Numbered from the stretch's first letter, positions 6,694-17,756 are shown. The stretch is 64,000 nucleotides of DNA from Kitasatospora setae KM-6054 (GCF_000269985.1 NC_016109.1:1550001-1614000), one strand, 5' to 3'. The notes: generated from the sequence alone by a model not told the origin. Numbers and translations: made by a program.

Positions 6694-7535
6694 GCGCCGC
6701 GTTCGCGCTGCTCGCCAGCCTGCTCTGGGGCGTCGCCGACTACGGCGGCGGGGCGATCACCCGGCGGCTGCCCGCGCTGACCGTGGTGGTGCTCTCGCAG
6801 GCGGCGGCCGCCGCGGTGCTCGCGGTGGCGGTGACCGCGAGCGGCGGCTGGGCCGGGGCCGGGCCGGCCCTCTGGTACGCGGTGGCGGCGGGCGCGATCG
6901 GCCCGTTCGCGCTGCTGGCGTTCTACCGGGCGCTGGCGCTCGGGCCGATGGGCGTGGTCTCGCCGCTGGCCACCGTCGGCGTGCTGGTGCCGATCGGGGT
7001 CGGCCTGTTCCTCGGCGAACGGCCGGGCCCCGTCCAGGCGTCGGGCATCGCGGTGGCGGTCGCCGGGGTCGCCCTGGCGGGCGGCCCGCAGCGCGGCGGG
7101 CCCGCGGTCGGCGGGCGGGTGCTGGCGCTCACGCTGGGCGCGGCGTTCGCCTTCGGCGCGGTGCTGGCGCTGGTCGCGCACGCCGGCGCGGGCGGCGCAC
7201 TGCTGCTGACGCTGTGCGTGCAGCGGCTGACCAACACCGCGGTCGGCGCCGGGCTGCTGGCCGCCGCGGCCCGCCGGCAGCCGCTCGAACTGCGGGCGGG
7301 CCTGCGCGAGTTGCCCGCGCTGACCGCCGTCGGGGTGGCCGACGTGGCCGCGAACGGCCTGTACGCGGCCGCCTCCTACCTGGGTCCGGTGGCGGTCGCG
7401 GCCGTGCTGGCCTCGCTCTACCCGGTGGTCACCGCGCTGATGGCGCGCGGCCTGCTGAAGGAGCGGCTGCTGCGGGTGCAGGTGCTGGGCGCGGGCCTCG
7501 CGGTGGCCGGGACGCTGCTCCTGGCCACCGGTTGA
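6690..7535 (+). CDS. EamA/DMT-family transporter (exporter)
   Basis: 281 residues with about ten hydrophobic segments in two EamA repeats, starting MSAAFALLASLLWGVADYGG. The first-repeat end (ALGPMGVVSPLATVGVLVPI) and second-repeat end (YLGPVAVAAVLASLYPVVTA) are typical of drug/metabolite exporters in the inner membrane. The substrate is unknown. The ATG at 6690 is favoured because hydrophobicity begins there; the frame upstream is arginine-rich. It lies divergent from an XRE-cupin regulator and is convergent with the Ni/Co transporter gene 20 bp away. Confidence 0.87.
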   Translation: MSAAFALLASLLWGVADYGGGAITRRLPALTVVVLSQAAAAAVLAVAVTASGGWAGAGPALWYAVAAGAIGPFALLAFYRALALGPMGVVSPLATVGVLVPIGVGLFLGERPGPVQASGIAVAVAGVALAGGPQRGGPAVGGRVLALTLGAAFAFGAVLALVAHAGAGGALLLTLCVQRLTNTAVGAGLLAAAARRQPLELRAGLRELPALTAVGVADVAANGLYAAASYLGPVAVAAVLASLYPVVTALMARGLLKERLLRVQVLGAGLAVAGTLLLATG

Positions 7536-7555
7536 CCCGCCGTCAGAACCCGCCG

Positions 7556-8677
7556 TCAGGACGCCCCGGCGCCGGCCCCGGCGAACGCGCGGGAGCGCTT
7601 GGCGATCCGCCAGTAGCCGATCGCCGCGGCCCAGACCAGCACGAACAGGCCGACGATCACGAAGCCGACGTTGTCCAGGCTGAGTCCGGCGATCCAGCCG
7701 GTGACCGGGTCGGCCAGGTCGAACTTGTCGTGCAGCACGGCGACCAGCTCGATGGTGCCGATCACGAAGGCCACCGCGATCGACAGCCCGGTGATGGTCA
7801 GGTTGTAGTACACCTTGCGGACCGGGTTGGCGAACGCCCACTGGTAGGCGAAGTTCATGAACGTGCCGTCCAGCGTGTCGAACAGGCTCATCCCGGCGGC
7901 GAACAGCAGCGGCAGGCAGACCACCGCGTACCAGGGCAGGCCGGAGGCCGCGCCGGAGCCCGCCATCACCATCAGGGTGACCTCGGTGGCGGTGTCGAAG
8001 CCCAGGCCGAGCACCATCCCGACCGGGAACATCTGGCCGGGGCGGCTGATCGAGCGGGTGGCCCGGTTCAGCAGCCGGGCCAGCAGACCGCGCGCCGCCA
8101 GATGCCTCTCCAGCTCGGCCTCGTCGTACTCGCCGGCCCGCATCGCCCGGAACACCCGCCAGATGCCCAGCAGGGCGACCAGGTTGAGCGCTGCGATCAG
8201 GTAGAGGAAGGCGCCGGACGCGGTGGTGCCGATGGTGCCGAGCACCTGGTGGGTGGCGGAGTCCTCGTCCATCAGGGTGCCGGCCAGCGCCGCGCCGCCG
8301 GCCACCAGGGCGGCCATCAGCACCACCATCGAGGAGTGCCCGAGGGCGAACCAGAAGCCCACCGAGACCGGGCGGCGGCCGTCCGCCATCAGCTTGCGGG
8401 TGGTGTTGTCGATCACCGCGATGTGGTCGGCGTCGAAGGCGTGCCGCATGCCCAGGGTGTACGCGGTGACGCCGAGGCCGACGCCGAACACCTGGGTGCC
8501 GACGGCGTAGTGGTGCGGCGCGACCAGGAACAGCAGCGTCCCGAACGCCACCGCGTGCAGCACCAGGATCACCGCCATCAGCCCGGCCGTGCGCAGGGTG
8601 TCCTCGCGCCGCCAGCGGAAGGCGGGCAGGGGGGTCCCGGGTTCGTTCCCGGGCAGGGTCGACTCATGCGCGGTCAT
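7556..8677 (-). CDS. NiCoT-family nickel/cobalt transporter
   Basis: 373-residue integral membrane permease. The family signature in the second helix, GMRHAFDADHIAVIDNTTRK, is present with its metal-selective HAFDADH core. A second motif, GFWFALGHSSMVV, and a later LGLGFDTATEVTL complete the NiCoT pattern (HoxN/NixA/NhlF). It imports Ni2+ or Co2+ driven by the membrane potential. The cobalamin riboswitch directly upstream argues for cobalt supply to B12 synthesis as the physiological role. Start MTAHESTLPG, ATG at 8677. Confidence 0.94.
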   Translation of the reverse strand: MTAHESTLPGNEPGTPLPAFRWRREDTLRTAGLMAVILVLHAVAFGTLLFLVAPHHYAVGTQVFGVGLGVTAYTLGMRHAFDADHIAVIDNTTRKLMADGRRPVSVGFWFALGHSSMVVLMAALVAGGAALAGTLMDEDSATHQVLGTIGTTASGAFLYLIAALNLVALLGIWRVFRAMRAGEYDEAELERHLAARGLLARLLNRATRSISRPGQMFPVGMVLGLGFDTATEVTLMVMAGSGAASGLPWYAVVCLPLLFAAGMSLFDTLDGTFMNFAYQWAFANPVRKVYYNLTITGLSIAVAFVIGTIELVAVLHDKFDLADPVTGWIAGLSLDNVGFVIVGLFVLVWAAAIGYWRIAKRSRAFAGAGAGAS

Positions 8678-8718
8678 CCGCGTTCACGCTCCAGCACCTC
8701 GTGGATCACTTCGTGAGA

Positions 8719-8899
8719 TGCCGTGGCCGGTCTCCTGGCTGACGGGGTGTTGCGCGCCGGCTCCCGGCCTTCCCGGCCGCGGGCGGCCAGTGGCACGGGG
8801 TGGGAGCCGACGACTCCCCGATCACAGTGGCGAGGGCCGCTCCGGACTCCCGCGCCGCACACTCTCGTGACGGACGCGGTGCACCGGCTTCCCGAACAC
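8719..8899 (-). promoter_or_regulatory. cobalamin (B12) riboswitch upstream of the Ni/Co transporter
   Basis: Read on the minus strand, the leader shows in order GAAGCCGGTGC, then CCGGAGCGGCCCTCGCCACT, then GGGAAGGCCGGG, then GTCAGCCAGGAGACC. These are the conserved J/P elements of the cobalamin aptamer, including the B12-box GCCACTG core. The aptamer ends about 40 nt before the transporter ATG, so control is probably at translation initiation, with adenosylcobalamin repressing. Ends are approximate. Confidence 0.92.
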
Positions 8900-9001
8900 C
8901 ACGGCCCGCCCACCGTAGGCCCGGCCCGGGCCCGGCGGCAAGAGCGCACCGGGGCCCGGGTGGCGCAGATCACGCCTGGTCAGGAACGTGGTGACGGACT
9001 G

Positions 9002-9694
9002 TCAGGCCATCCAGAAGAAGACGCAGGTCATCCGCTTCTCCTCCAGCGTCGCGCCGTGGTACTCGGTCGCGGTGTGGATCAGGTTGGCGGTGTAGAGCAG
9101 CAGCCGGTTGTAGCGGTGCGGCACGGCCAGGTCCTCGGTGAACGAGTCCGGCGGGACGAAGCGGGTGCCCAGGGCGTCCACCAGGTTGTCGTGCGGGGCG
9201 ACCACGCTGTTGCCGCCGAGCCGGCCGCCGGGGAAGCTCTGCCGGTGGAAGCTGGTGCCGCAGCGCTTGGGCACGGCCGGGTTGAGGTAGAGCACGGCGG
9301 CGTACCGGCAGAGCGAGCGCGAGTCGGTGTGCGGGCGCGGCTCGCACTCCCCCGCGCCGACCACCTGCACGCAGTTGTGGTTGAACGTGCCGCCCTCGGC
9401 CTGGTCCAGCGCCCAGATCCGCCCGGCCCCGGTCGCCGCCCGCACCAGCGCCTCGACGTGCGCCAGCTCGTCCGGTTCCAGCCCGGGCATCGCCCGCAGG
9501 CCGGGCCAGGACTCCGGCCGGTGCGGGTAGCCCTCGTCCCAGTCGGTGCGCGCCAGGTGCCTGGCCCGCACCGCGTCCGGGTCCGGGAGGACGTCGTCCA
9601 GCACCCAGTAGTCGCGTCCCCTGGTGGGCTTGCGGTACGGCAGGACCGGGAGCGCCGGGGTGGGGCGCGGGCCCTGGAACGGTTGCACGGGCAT
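9002..9694 (-). CDS. DUF6445-like protein, possible Fe(II)/2-oxoglutarate oxygenase
   Basis: 230 residues beginning MPVQPFQGPRPTPALPVLPY. I recognise a DUF6445-like pattern. A jelly-roll metal triad is visible: HTD in EPRPHTDSRSLCRYAAVLYL, and a distal His in LIHTATEYHG, about 90 residues later. This spacing suits a non-haem Fe(II)/2OG dioxygenase. The substrate is unknown. It lies upstream of the B12 riboswitch on the same strand, but the riboswitch does not control it. The last codons are hydrophobic (CVFFWMA). Confidence 0.72.
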   Translation of the reverse strand: MPVQPFQGPRPTPALPVLPYRKPTRGRDYWVLDDVLPDPDAVRARHLARTDWDEGYPHRPESWPGLRAMPGLEPDELAHVEALVRAATGAGRIWALDQAEGGTFNHNCVQVVGAGECEPRPHTDSRSLCRYAAVLYLNPAVPKRCGTSFHRQSFPGGRLGGNSVVAPHDNLVDALGTRFVPPDSFTEDLAVPHRYNRLLLYTANLIHTATEYHGATLEEKRMTCVFFWMA

Positions 9695-9779
9695 GGACCC
9701 GACAATAGGAGCGCCGTTCCGGAGCCCTCGCCCAAGGCGTGGTCAACCTTGCGTCAAGGCTTGACCCGCTGACGGGGCG

Positions 9780-10586
9780 TCACGCCCGCTGGCAGCGCGG
9801 GCACCAGAACAGGTTCCGGGCGGCCAGCTCCTCGGTGCGGACCGGGGTGCCGCAGACCAGGCAGGGCCGGTCGGACCGGCGGTAGACGTACACCTCGCCG
9901 CCGTGGTCGTCGACCCGGGGCGGGCGGCCCATCGCCTCGGGGGTGTGCTCGGGGCGGACGGTGTCGATCCGGCCGGCGGCGACGCCGTCGCGCATCAGGG
10001 CGGCCAGGTCGGCCCAGATCGCGTCCCACTCCGGGCGGGAGAGCGCGCGGCCGGGGCGGTGCGGGCTGATCCCGAGCCGGAACAGCACCTCGGCGCGGTA
10101 GACGTTGCCGACGCCCGCCAGCACCTTCTGGTCCAGCAGCAGGGCGGCGATCGTGCTGCCGCTGCGGGAGATCCGCCACCAGGCCGCGTCGCCCGCGTCG
10201 CCGGGGCGCAGCGGGTCGGGGCCCAGCCGGGCGTGGACGGCGGCCTTCTCGGCGGGGGTGAGCAGCTCGCAGGCGGTGGGGCCGCGCAGGTCGGCGTAGC
10301 CGGTGTCGCCCACCATCCGCAGCCGGACCTGCCCGACCGGTTCGGGCGGCTCGCCCGCCCCGAAGGCGTACGTGCCGTACAGGCCGAGGTGCACGTGCAG
10401 CCAGTGCTCGCCGAAGCCGAGGAACAGGTGCTTGCCGTGCGCCTGCGCCTCGTCCAGCACCCGCCCGTCGATCAGCGCGGCCCCCTCGGCGAACCGCCCC
10501 TGCGGGCTGGACGCCCGCACCGGGCGGCCGCCGAACAGTTCGTCGTGCTCCCCGGCCAGGCGGTGGATCACATGCCCCTCGGGCAC
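9780..10586 (-). CDS. Fpg/Nei-family DNA glycosylase-AP lyase (endonuclease VIII-like)
   Basis: 268 residues. I chose the GTG at 10586 because the mature N-terminus must be PEGH, with catalytic Pro2 and Glu3. GAGGAG lies about 9 nt upstream. The H2TH segment (LLDQKVLAGVGNVYRAEVLFRLG) is followed by a C-terminal CxxC-x16-CxxC zinc finger (CLVC ... CPRC). It excises oxidised bases in base-excision repair. PEGHVIHR resembles the Nei branch more than MutM. Confidence 0.9.
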   Translation of the reverse strand: MPEGHVIHRLAGEHDELFGGRPVRASSPQGRFAEGAALIDGRVLDEAQAHGKHLFLGFGEHWLHVHLGLYGTYAFGAGEPPEPVGQVRLRMVGDTGYADLRGPTACELLTPAEKAAVHARLGPDPLRPGDAGDAAWWRISRSGSTIAALLLDQKVLAGVGNVYRAEVLFRLGISPHRPGRALSRPEWDAIWADLAALMRDGVAAGRIDTVRPEHTPEAMGRPPRVDDHGGEVYVYRRSDRPCLVCGTPVRTEELAARNLFWCPRCQRA

Positions 10587-10657
10587 CGGCGTCAACTCCT
10601 CGGTCGTGGTGGTCGGCGAGGGGTCCATTCTCCCAGGCCGGACGGACGGGCCCGGCC

Positions 10658-10942
10658 TCAGGCGCCCGGCCGGTACCGGCCCTCGGGGTCGCGGTGCGCG
10701 GCGGCGGCGAACTCCTCGAAGCCGAGGTTGCCGATCGACAGGTTGGCGTTGATCTCCTCGACGGCCGCCGCCGGGGCGCGGAACTCGGTGCCGTACGCGG
10801 TCTCCTGCTCGTACCACGCGGGCTCCGCGCAGTCCTCGGGGCGCAGCGTGGTGACGGCGAGCAGCGGGTGGCCGGGGCCGGCCAGCGCGGTGCGGTCGAT
10901 CAGGGCGTCGTGCTCGCCGACGTCGGCGACGGGCGGGCGCAC
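10658..10942 (-). CDS. small protein resembling DUF6924
   Basis: 94 residues starting at the GTG at 10942, with GAGGAG just upstream. The C-terminal NLSIGNLGFEEFAAAAHRDP resembles the end of DUF6924 proteins of actinomycetes, which are of unknown function. It begins 9 bp after the TetR stop, so it is probably cotranscribed and coupled with the tetR gene. The family assignment is from memory and only moderate. Confidence 0.6.
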   Translation of the reverse strand: MRPPVADVGEHDALIDRTALAGPGHPLLAVTTLRPEDCAEPAWYEQETAYGTEFRAPAAAVEEINANLSIGNLGFEEFAAAAHRDPEGRYRPGA

Positions 10943-10951
10943 GGGGGCTCC

Positions 10952-11518
10952 TCAGAGGGTGGCGGCGGTGTCGCGCAGGGCGGTGAGTTCCTCGCGGGCC
11001 AGCGCGGCGAAGTCCAGGCCCGGGCGGTCGGTCCAGCGGGCCAGGGCGGCGCCCAGGGCGAGCAGGGTGAGCGCGGCGGTGAGGACGGCGGCCGGATCGG
11101 GGACGCCGCGCTCGCGCAGCGCGTCGGCCAGGGCGGTGGCGAGGGCCTCGCGCTTGAGGAGTTCGCGCTCGGTGAGCTCGGGGTTGGCGGCGACCACCTG
11201 TTGGCGCTCGCGGACGGTCGGGTACCGCTCGGCGGTGAACGCGTGCTCCCCGGCGGCGGCCAGCGCGGCCCCGGCGGCCTCCAGCGGCCCGGCCCCGGGC
11301 GGGGCGGCGGCGACCGCGCCGGCGAACAGCCGGGCCAGCGCGTCGCCGCCGGAGAGCACCTCGCGCTTGTCCGCGAAGTGCCGGAAGAAGGTGCTCTTGG
11401 CCAGGCCGGCCCGTTCGGCGATCTCGGCGACGGTGGTGCGGTCGTAGCCCTGGCGGACGAAGAGGTCGAGCGCGGCGCGCACCAGCCGCTCGCGGGCGTT
11501 CGGGTCCCATCTGGCCAT
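10952..11518 (-). CDS. TetR/AcrR-family transcriptional regulator
   Basis: 188 residues. The N-terminal HTH (about 8-55) has the standard LFVRQGYDRTTVAEIAERAG and KSTFFRHFADKREVL. The C-terminal ligand domain is all helical and divergent. It is divergent from the SDR gene across a 92-bp region holding a 7-bp inverted repeat, so it probably represses itself and that gene. The inducer is unknown. Confidence 0.92.
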   Translation of the reverse strand: MARWDPNARERLVRAALDLFVRQGYDRTTVAEIAERAGLAKSTFFRHFADKREVLSGGDALARLFAGAVAAAPPGAGPLEAAGAALAAAGEHAFTAERYPTVRERQQVVAANPELTERELLKREALATALADALRERGVPDPAAVLTAALTLLALGAALARWTDRPGLDFAALAREELTALRDTAATL

Positions 11519-11530
11519 GGTCCGGATTCT

Positions 11531-11552
11531 ACGCGACGGGACTTGGTCGCGT
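11531..11552. promoter_or_regulatory. candidate TetR operator between tetR and SDR genes
   Basis: Perfect arms ACGCGAC (11531-11537) and GTCGCGT (11546-11552) with an 8-bp spacer, beginning 13 bp from the tetR ATG. A second, looser pair, GTCACC (11551-11556) and GGTGAC (11573-11578), lies next to it toward the SDR gene. Confidence 0.55.
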
Positions 11553-11610
11553 CACCGGCCCCGGCGGGCTATGGTGACGGGACAAGGTCTCATCAACCGG
11601 AGGTCCACCC

Positions 11611-12513
11611 ATGCGCGTCCTCGTCACCGGAGCCACCGGCCACCTCGGCTCCGCCCTCGTCCCCGACCTGCTCGCCGCCGGCCACCGCGTCACCGGCCTC
11701 GCCCGCTCCGACGCCTCCGCCGCCGCGCTCACCGCCCTCGGCGCGGACGTCCGGCGCGGCGACCTCGACGACCTCGACGGCCTGCGGGCCGCCGCCTCGG
11801 CCGCCGACGGCGTCGTCCACCTCGCCTTCAAGCACGAGGTGATGCTCGGCGGCGACTACGCGGGCGCCATGGCCGACGACCTGAAGGCCGTCCGGGCCCT
11901 GGTCGAAGCCCTCGCGGGCACCGGCAAGCCGCTGGTCGGCACCGGGGGCACCGCCGCGGGCGGCGCCCCCGGGCAGCCCGCCCTGGAGTCCCGGGTCGCC
12001 CCGGGCGCCCCGCGCACCGAAGCCGAACGGGCCCTGGTCGACGCGGCCGCCGACGGCGTGCGCAGCTCCGTCGTCCGGCTGCCCCCGGTCGTGCACAGCC
12101 CGCTCGACCGGCACGGCTTCGTCCCCATCCTGATCCGCACCGCCCGCGCGACCGGCGTCTCCGGCTACCTCGGCGACGGCGCCAACCACTGGCCCGCCGT
12201 CCACACCCGCGACGCCGCCCGGCTCTACCGCCTCGCCCTCGAACACGCCCCGGCCGGCACCCGCCTGCACGCCGTCGCCGACGAGGGCGTCCCCTTCCGC
12301 GCGATCGCCGAACGCGTCGGCACCCGCCTCGGCCTCCCCACCGCCCCCGTCGACGCCGCCCGGGCCGAGGAGCACTTCGGCTTCCTCGCCCGCGTCGTCC
12401 CGCTCGACCTGCCCGCCTCCGCCGCTGCCACCCGCGCCCTCCTGGACTGGCACCCGACCCACCCGGGCCTGCTCGACGACCTCGCCCAGGACCACTACTT
12501 CACCGAGGACTGA
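11611..12513 (+). CDS. NAD-dependent epimerase/dehydratase-like (atypical SDR) protein
   Basis: 300 residues with an N-terminal Rossmann motif (VTGATGHLGSALVPDLLAAG) and a second beta-alpha unit ending DLDDLDGLRAA. The catalytic YxxxK of classical extended SDRs is not visible where expected. It therefore belongs with the atypical, NmrA/epimerase-like group. Substrate binding may involve the HWPAVHTRDAARLYRLALE segment. SD CGGAGG is 8 nt before the ATG. It lies divergent from a TetR regulator. Confidence 0.87.
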   Translation: MRVLVTGATGHLGSALVPDLLAAGHRVTGLARSDASAAALTALGADVRRGDLDDLDGLRAAASAADGVVHLAFKHEVMLGGDYAGAMADDLKAVRALVEALAGTGKPLVGTGGTAAGGAPGQPALESRVAPGAPRTEAERALVDAAADGVRSSVVRLPPVVHSPLDRHGFVPILIRTARATGVSGYLGDGANHWPAVHTRDAARLYRLALEHAPAGTRLHAVADEGVPFRAIAERVGTRLGLPTAPVDAARAEEHFGFLARVVPLDLPASAAATRALLDWHPTHPGLLDDLAQDHYFTED

Positions 12514-12565
12514 CCGCACCCCGGGCGGCGGGACCCACGCGCCCCGCCCGCCCCGCGGCGCGACC

Positions 12566-13432
12566 TCAGCGCGCCTGCAGCCGGCTCATGACCGCCCGGT
12601 CCAGCGCCGCCGCCGTCTCCGGCACGCTCAGGTTGGAGTTGTCGATGATCGGGAGGCCCGAGGTGCGCCAGCCGGCCATCCGGCCGTGGATGCGGGCGAC
12701 CTCGTCGTCGGAGAGGCGGCGGTTGCCGGAGCGTTCGGCGTTGCGGGTGAGGACCCGGTCGAGGCCGGGGAGCAGGACGACGGGGATCATGCCGGGGCCG
12801 ATGTGGCGCTTCCAGCCGCCGAGGCCGATCGCGGGGCGGTCGGGGAAGACGGCGTCGTCGATGATGCAGGAGATGCCGTTGGCGAGGTAGTTGCGGCAGG
12901 CGAAGCCGCAGGTGCGGCGGGCCAGCCGGTACTGGGCCTCGGAGGCGGTGTTCCAGCCGGACTGCGGGTTGGCGAAGCCGGCCTGGACCCACTCGCGGAC
13001 GTCGTCGAGGCTGATGTGCGCGGTGGGGGTAGGACGGCGCTCGGCCCAGTACCGGGCGACGGTGGTCTTGCCGGCGCCGGCCGGGCCGATCAGCAGGACG
13101 GCGAGCGGGCCGAGCGGCGGCGGGCCCGGGAAGCCGGGCTGCGGGGCCGGGAACGCGGGTTGCGGGGGCGGCGCGGCGGGGAGTTGGACGGTTCCTCCGG
13201 CGGGGAGCAGGAAGTGGCCGGTGCCGCCGGGGGCGACCGGTCCGACGGCCTTCAGCGGGACGGTCGGCCGGTCCGTCCTGGGGGCGGTCGGCCCGAGCGT
13301 CGGGATCGCCTGGGTGCCGCCGTGGTAAGGCGGTTGAGGGCCCGTCGGCGGCGGGCCCGCGGGCTGCGGGGACGCGGCCGGCCGGGGCGGCACCTGGCCC
13401 CCCGCGTGCTGGTTCTGCGCGTACTGGCTCAC
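12566..13432 (-). CDS. P-loop kinase/ATPase with Pro-rich N-terminal tail
   Basis: 288 residues. The first 105 or so are proline/glutamine/glycine-rich and look disordered. The rest is a small AAA/zeta-toxin-like kinase domain: Walker A GPAGAGKTT, then HISLDDVREW and IIDDAVFPDRP, suggesting a nucleotide-dependent phosphotransferase. I chose the GTG at 13432 (SD GGGAGG, 5 nt spacing). The substrate is unknown. It stands apart from the aroQ unit by 74 bp and is convergent with the SDR gene. Confidence 0.75.
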   Translation of the reverse strand: MSQYAQNQHAGGQVPPRPAASPQPAGPPPTGPQPPYHGGTQAIPTLGPTAPRTDRPTVPLKAVGPVAPGGTGHFLLPAGGTVQLPAAPPPQPAFPAPQPGFPGPPPLGPLAVLLIGPAGAGKTTVARYWAERRPTPTAHISLDDVREWVQAGFANPQSGWNTASEAQYRLARRTCGFACRNYLANGISCIIDDAVFPDRPAIGLGGWKRHIGPGMIPVVLLPGLDRVLTRNAERSGNRRLSDDEVARIHGRMAGWRTSGLPIIDNSNLSVPETAAALDRAVMSRLQAR

Positions 13433-13506
13433 CGTCACCTCCCTGCGCCGAATGTACACGTCGGCCCGGTGGCGGGCACAAGTCCGCCACCGGGCCGGGG
13501 CACCGC

Positions 13507-15560
<2,054 letters not shown>

Positions 15561-15564
<4 letters not shown>

Positions 15565-16745
15565 CGGACGATCAGGTTGTCGAGGTACGACTGCACGTTG
15601 CGGCGGGTCTCGGAGACGTTGTCGCCGCCGAACTTCTCCGCCACCGCGTCCGCCAGCACGAGCGCGACCATCGCCTCGGCGACGATGCCCGCCGCCGGGA
15701 CGGCGCACACGTCGGAGCGCTGGTGGTGCGCCTTGGCGGGCTCGCCGGTGCGCACGTCCAGGGTCTGCAGGGCGCGCGGGACGGTCGCGATCGGCTTCAT
15801 CGCGGCCCGCACCCGCAGCAGCTCGCCGGTGGACAGGCCGCCCTCGGTGCCGCCGGAGCGGCCGGAGGTGCGCTTGACGCCCTCGGGGGTCGGGACGATC
15901 TCGTCGTGCGCCTGCGAGCCGGGGACGCGGGCCAGCTCGAAGCCGTCGCCGACCTCGACGCCCTTGATCGCCTGGATGCCCATCAGCGCGGCCGCGAGCC
16001 GGGCGTCCAGGCGGCGGTCCCAGTGCACGTGCGAGCCCAGGCCGACCGGCACGCCGTACGCCAGCACCTCGACGACGCCGCCCAGGGTGTCGCCGTCCTT
16101 GTGGGCCTGGTCGATCTCGGCGACCATCGCCTTGGACGCGTCGGCGTCCAGGCAGCGCACCGGGTCCTCGTCCAGCCGGGCCTCGTCGGCGGGCAGCGGC
16201 AGCACGCCGGCCGGGGCCTTGGCGGCGGCCAGCTCGACCACGTGGCTGACGATCTCGATGCCGCAGGTCTCCTTGAGGTAGGAGCGGGCGACCGCGCCGA
16301 GCGCCACCCGGGCCGCGGTCTCCCGGGCGCTGGCGCGCTCCAGGATCGGCCGGGCCTCGTCGATCGAGTACTTCTGCATGCCCGCCAGGTCGGCGTGGCC
16401 CGGGCGCGGCCGGGTCAGCGCCTCGTTGCGGGCCAGCCCGGCCAGCACCTCGGGGTCGACCGGGTCGGCCGACATGACCTGCTCCCACTTCGGCCACTCG
16501 GTGTTGCCGACCATGATCGCGACCGGGGAGCCCATGGACTCGCCGTGCCGGACGCCGCCGAGGAAGGTCACCTCGTCCTGCTCGAACTTCATCCGCGCGC
16601 CGCGGCCGTAACCGAGCCGGCGGCGGGCCAGCGCGTCGGCCACCATGGCGGTGGTGACGGGCACCCCGGCCGGCAGGCCCTCCAGCGTCGCGACCAGAGC
16701 GGGGCCGTGCGACTCCCCCGCCGTGAGCCAGCGCAAGCTACCCAC
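15561..16745 (-). CDS. aroC: chorismate synthase
   Basis: 394 residues. The signatures [21 protein letters not shown] and the FMN-site region ([14 protein letters not shown]) are present. It makes chorismate from EPSP using reduced FMN. I chose the GTG at 16745 ([14 protein letters not shown]) with SD AAGGAG 6 nt upstream. It is the first gene of the aroC-K-B-Q operon. A 183-bp gap to aroE lies upstream; aroA is not in the window. Confidence 0.97.
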
Positions 16746-16928
16746 CGAAAGCTCCTTCGTCAGCGGCCCGCCGCGCTCCTGCGGCCGACCCGGCCTCGTC
16801 CTGCCCCCGGCCGCCGGGAAGCGGCGGGATGACTCCGATCTTTTCACGTCCCGCACGTGGTCGGGGCCACGGTCCGGGTACCGGACAACGTCCGTCAGGT
16901 CCGTGGACAACGCCCCCGCCCGGCCGCC

Positions 16929-17756
16929 TCAGCCGGCCAGCGCCGCCTCCCCGGCCGCCCGCATCGCGGCCAGCGGCCCGCGCGGGACGCCGGTGAACCG
17001 CTCGAACTGCAGCACCGCCTGGTGCACCAGCAGGTCGAGCCCGCCCAGCACGGTGCCGCCGCGCTCCAGGCAGGCGGCGGCCAGCGCGGTCGGCCACGGG
17101 TGGTAGAGCACGTCGAACAGCACGCCCGGCGCGGCGGTCAGCCCGGGCGCGAAGCCGTCGGTGGCGCCGACCGGCGTGGTGGAGACGGTCAGCGGCCCGG
17201 CCAGCGCGTCCGCGCCCGCCGCCCAGTCGGCGGTGCGCACCGGCACGCCGAGGCGCTCGCCCAGCGCCCGCATCTCGGCGGCCCGCTCGGGGCCGCGCAC
17301 GTACGCGGTGACCTCGCCGTCGCAGATCTCGGCGAGCGCGGCCAGCGCGGAGGAGGCGGTGGCCCCGGCGCCCAGCACGGCCGCCGACTCGACCCGGTGG
17401 ACGCCGCGCTCGCGCAGCGCGTTGACCAGCCCGGGCACGTCGGTGTTGTCGCCGTGCCGCCGCCCGTCGCGGTCGAGGACCACGGTGTTGACGGCGTCCA
17501 CCGCGCGGGCGGTGTCGCTGACGGTGTCCAGCAGCGGGCGGATCGCCCGCTTGAGCGGCATGGTCAGCGAGAGCCCGGCCCACTCGGCGGGGTCGAGCCC
17601 GCCGACGAACCCGGCCAGCGCCGCCTCGTCGACCTCGTGCCGGCCGTACCGCCAGCCGGTCAGGCCGAGCGCGGCGTAGCCGGCCGTGTGCAGGGCCGGG
17701 GAGAGCGAGTGGGCGATCGGCGAGCCGAGCACGGCGGCCCGGTGCGGGGTGGTCAC
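16929..17756 (-). CDS. aroE: shikimate dehydrogenase
   Basis: 275 residues. The substrate motif (GSPIAHSLSPALH) and catalytic K of SLTMPLKRAI are present, with Asp in GDNTDVPGL. The Rossmann fold (VLGAGATASSALAAL) is also there, with KxxxR/NR-type cofactor loops less clear. It reduces 3-dehydroshikimate to shikimate. GTG at 17756 overlaps the preceding GNAT stop by 4 bp. Confidence 0.95.
   Translation of the reverse strand: MTTPHRAAVLGSPIAHSLSPALHTAGYAALGLTGWRYGRHEVDEAALAGFVGGLDPAEWAGLSLTMPLKRAIRPLLDTVSDTARAVDAVNTVVLDRDGRRHGDNTDVPGLVNALRERGVHRVESAAVLGAGATASSALAALAEICDGEVTAYVRGPERAAEMRALGERLGVPVRTADWAAGADALAGPLTVSTTPVGATDGFAPGLTAAPGVLFDVLYHPWPTALAAACLERGGTVLGGLDLLVHQAVLQFERFTGVPRGPLAAMRAAGEAALAG

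Noticed and set aside
8719..8899. tRNA-like or other structured RNA on the plus strand
   Set aside because: The conserved elements read only on the minus strand and match the cobalamin aptamer.
9780..11510. Continuous minus frame that would fuse the glycosylase to a longer N-terminus
   Set aside because: Fpg/Nei enzymes need Pro as residue 2, which fixes the start at 10586; upstream sequence is a shadow of the TetR and small genes.
16883..16893. Shared operator because GGACAACGTCC also occurs near 26532-26542
   Set aside because: An 11-bp odd palindrome occurring twice in 64 kb, upstream of unrelated genes, is too weak to claim a regulon.
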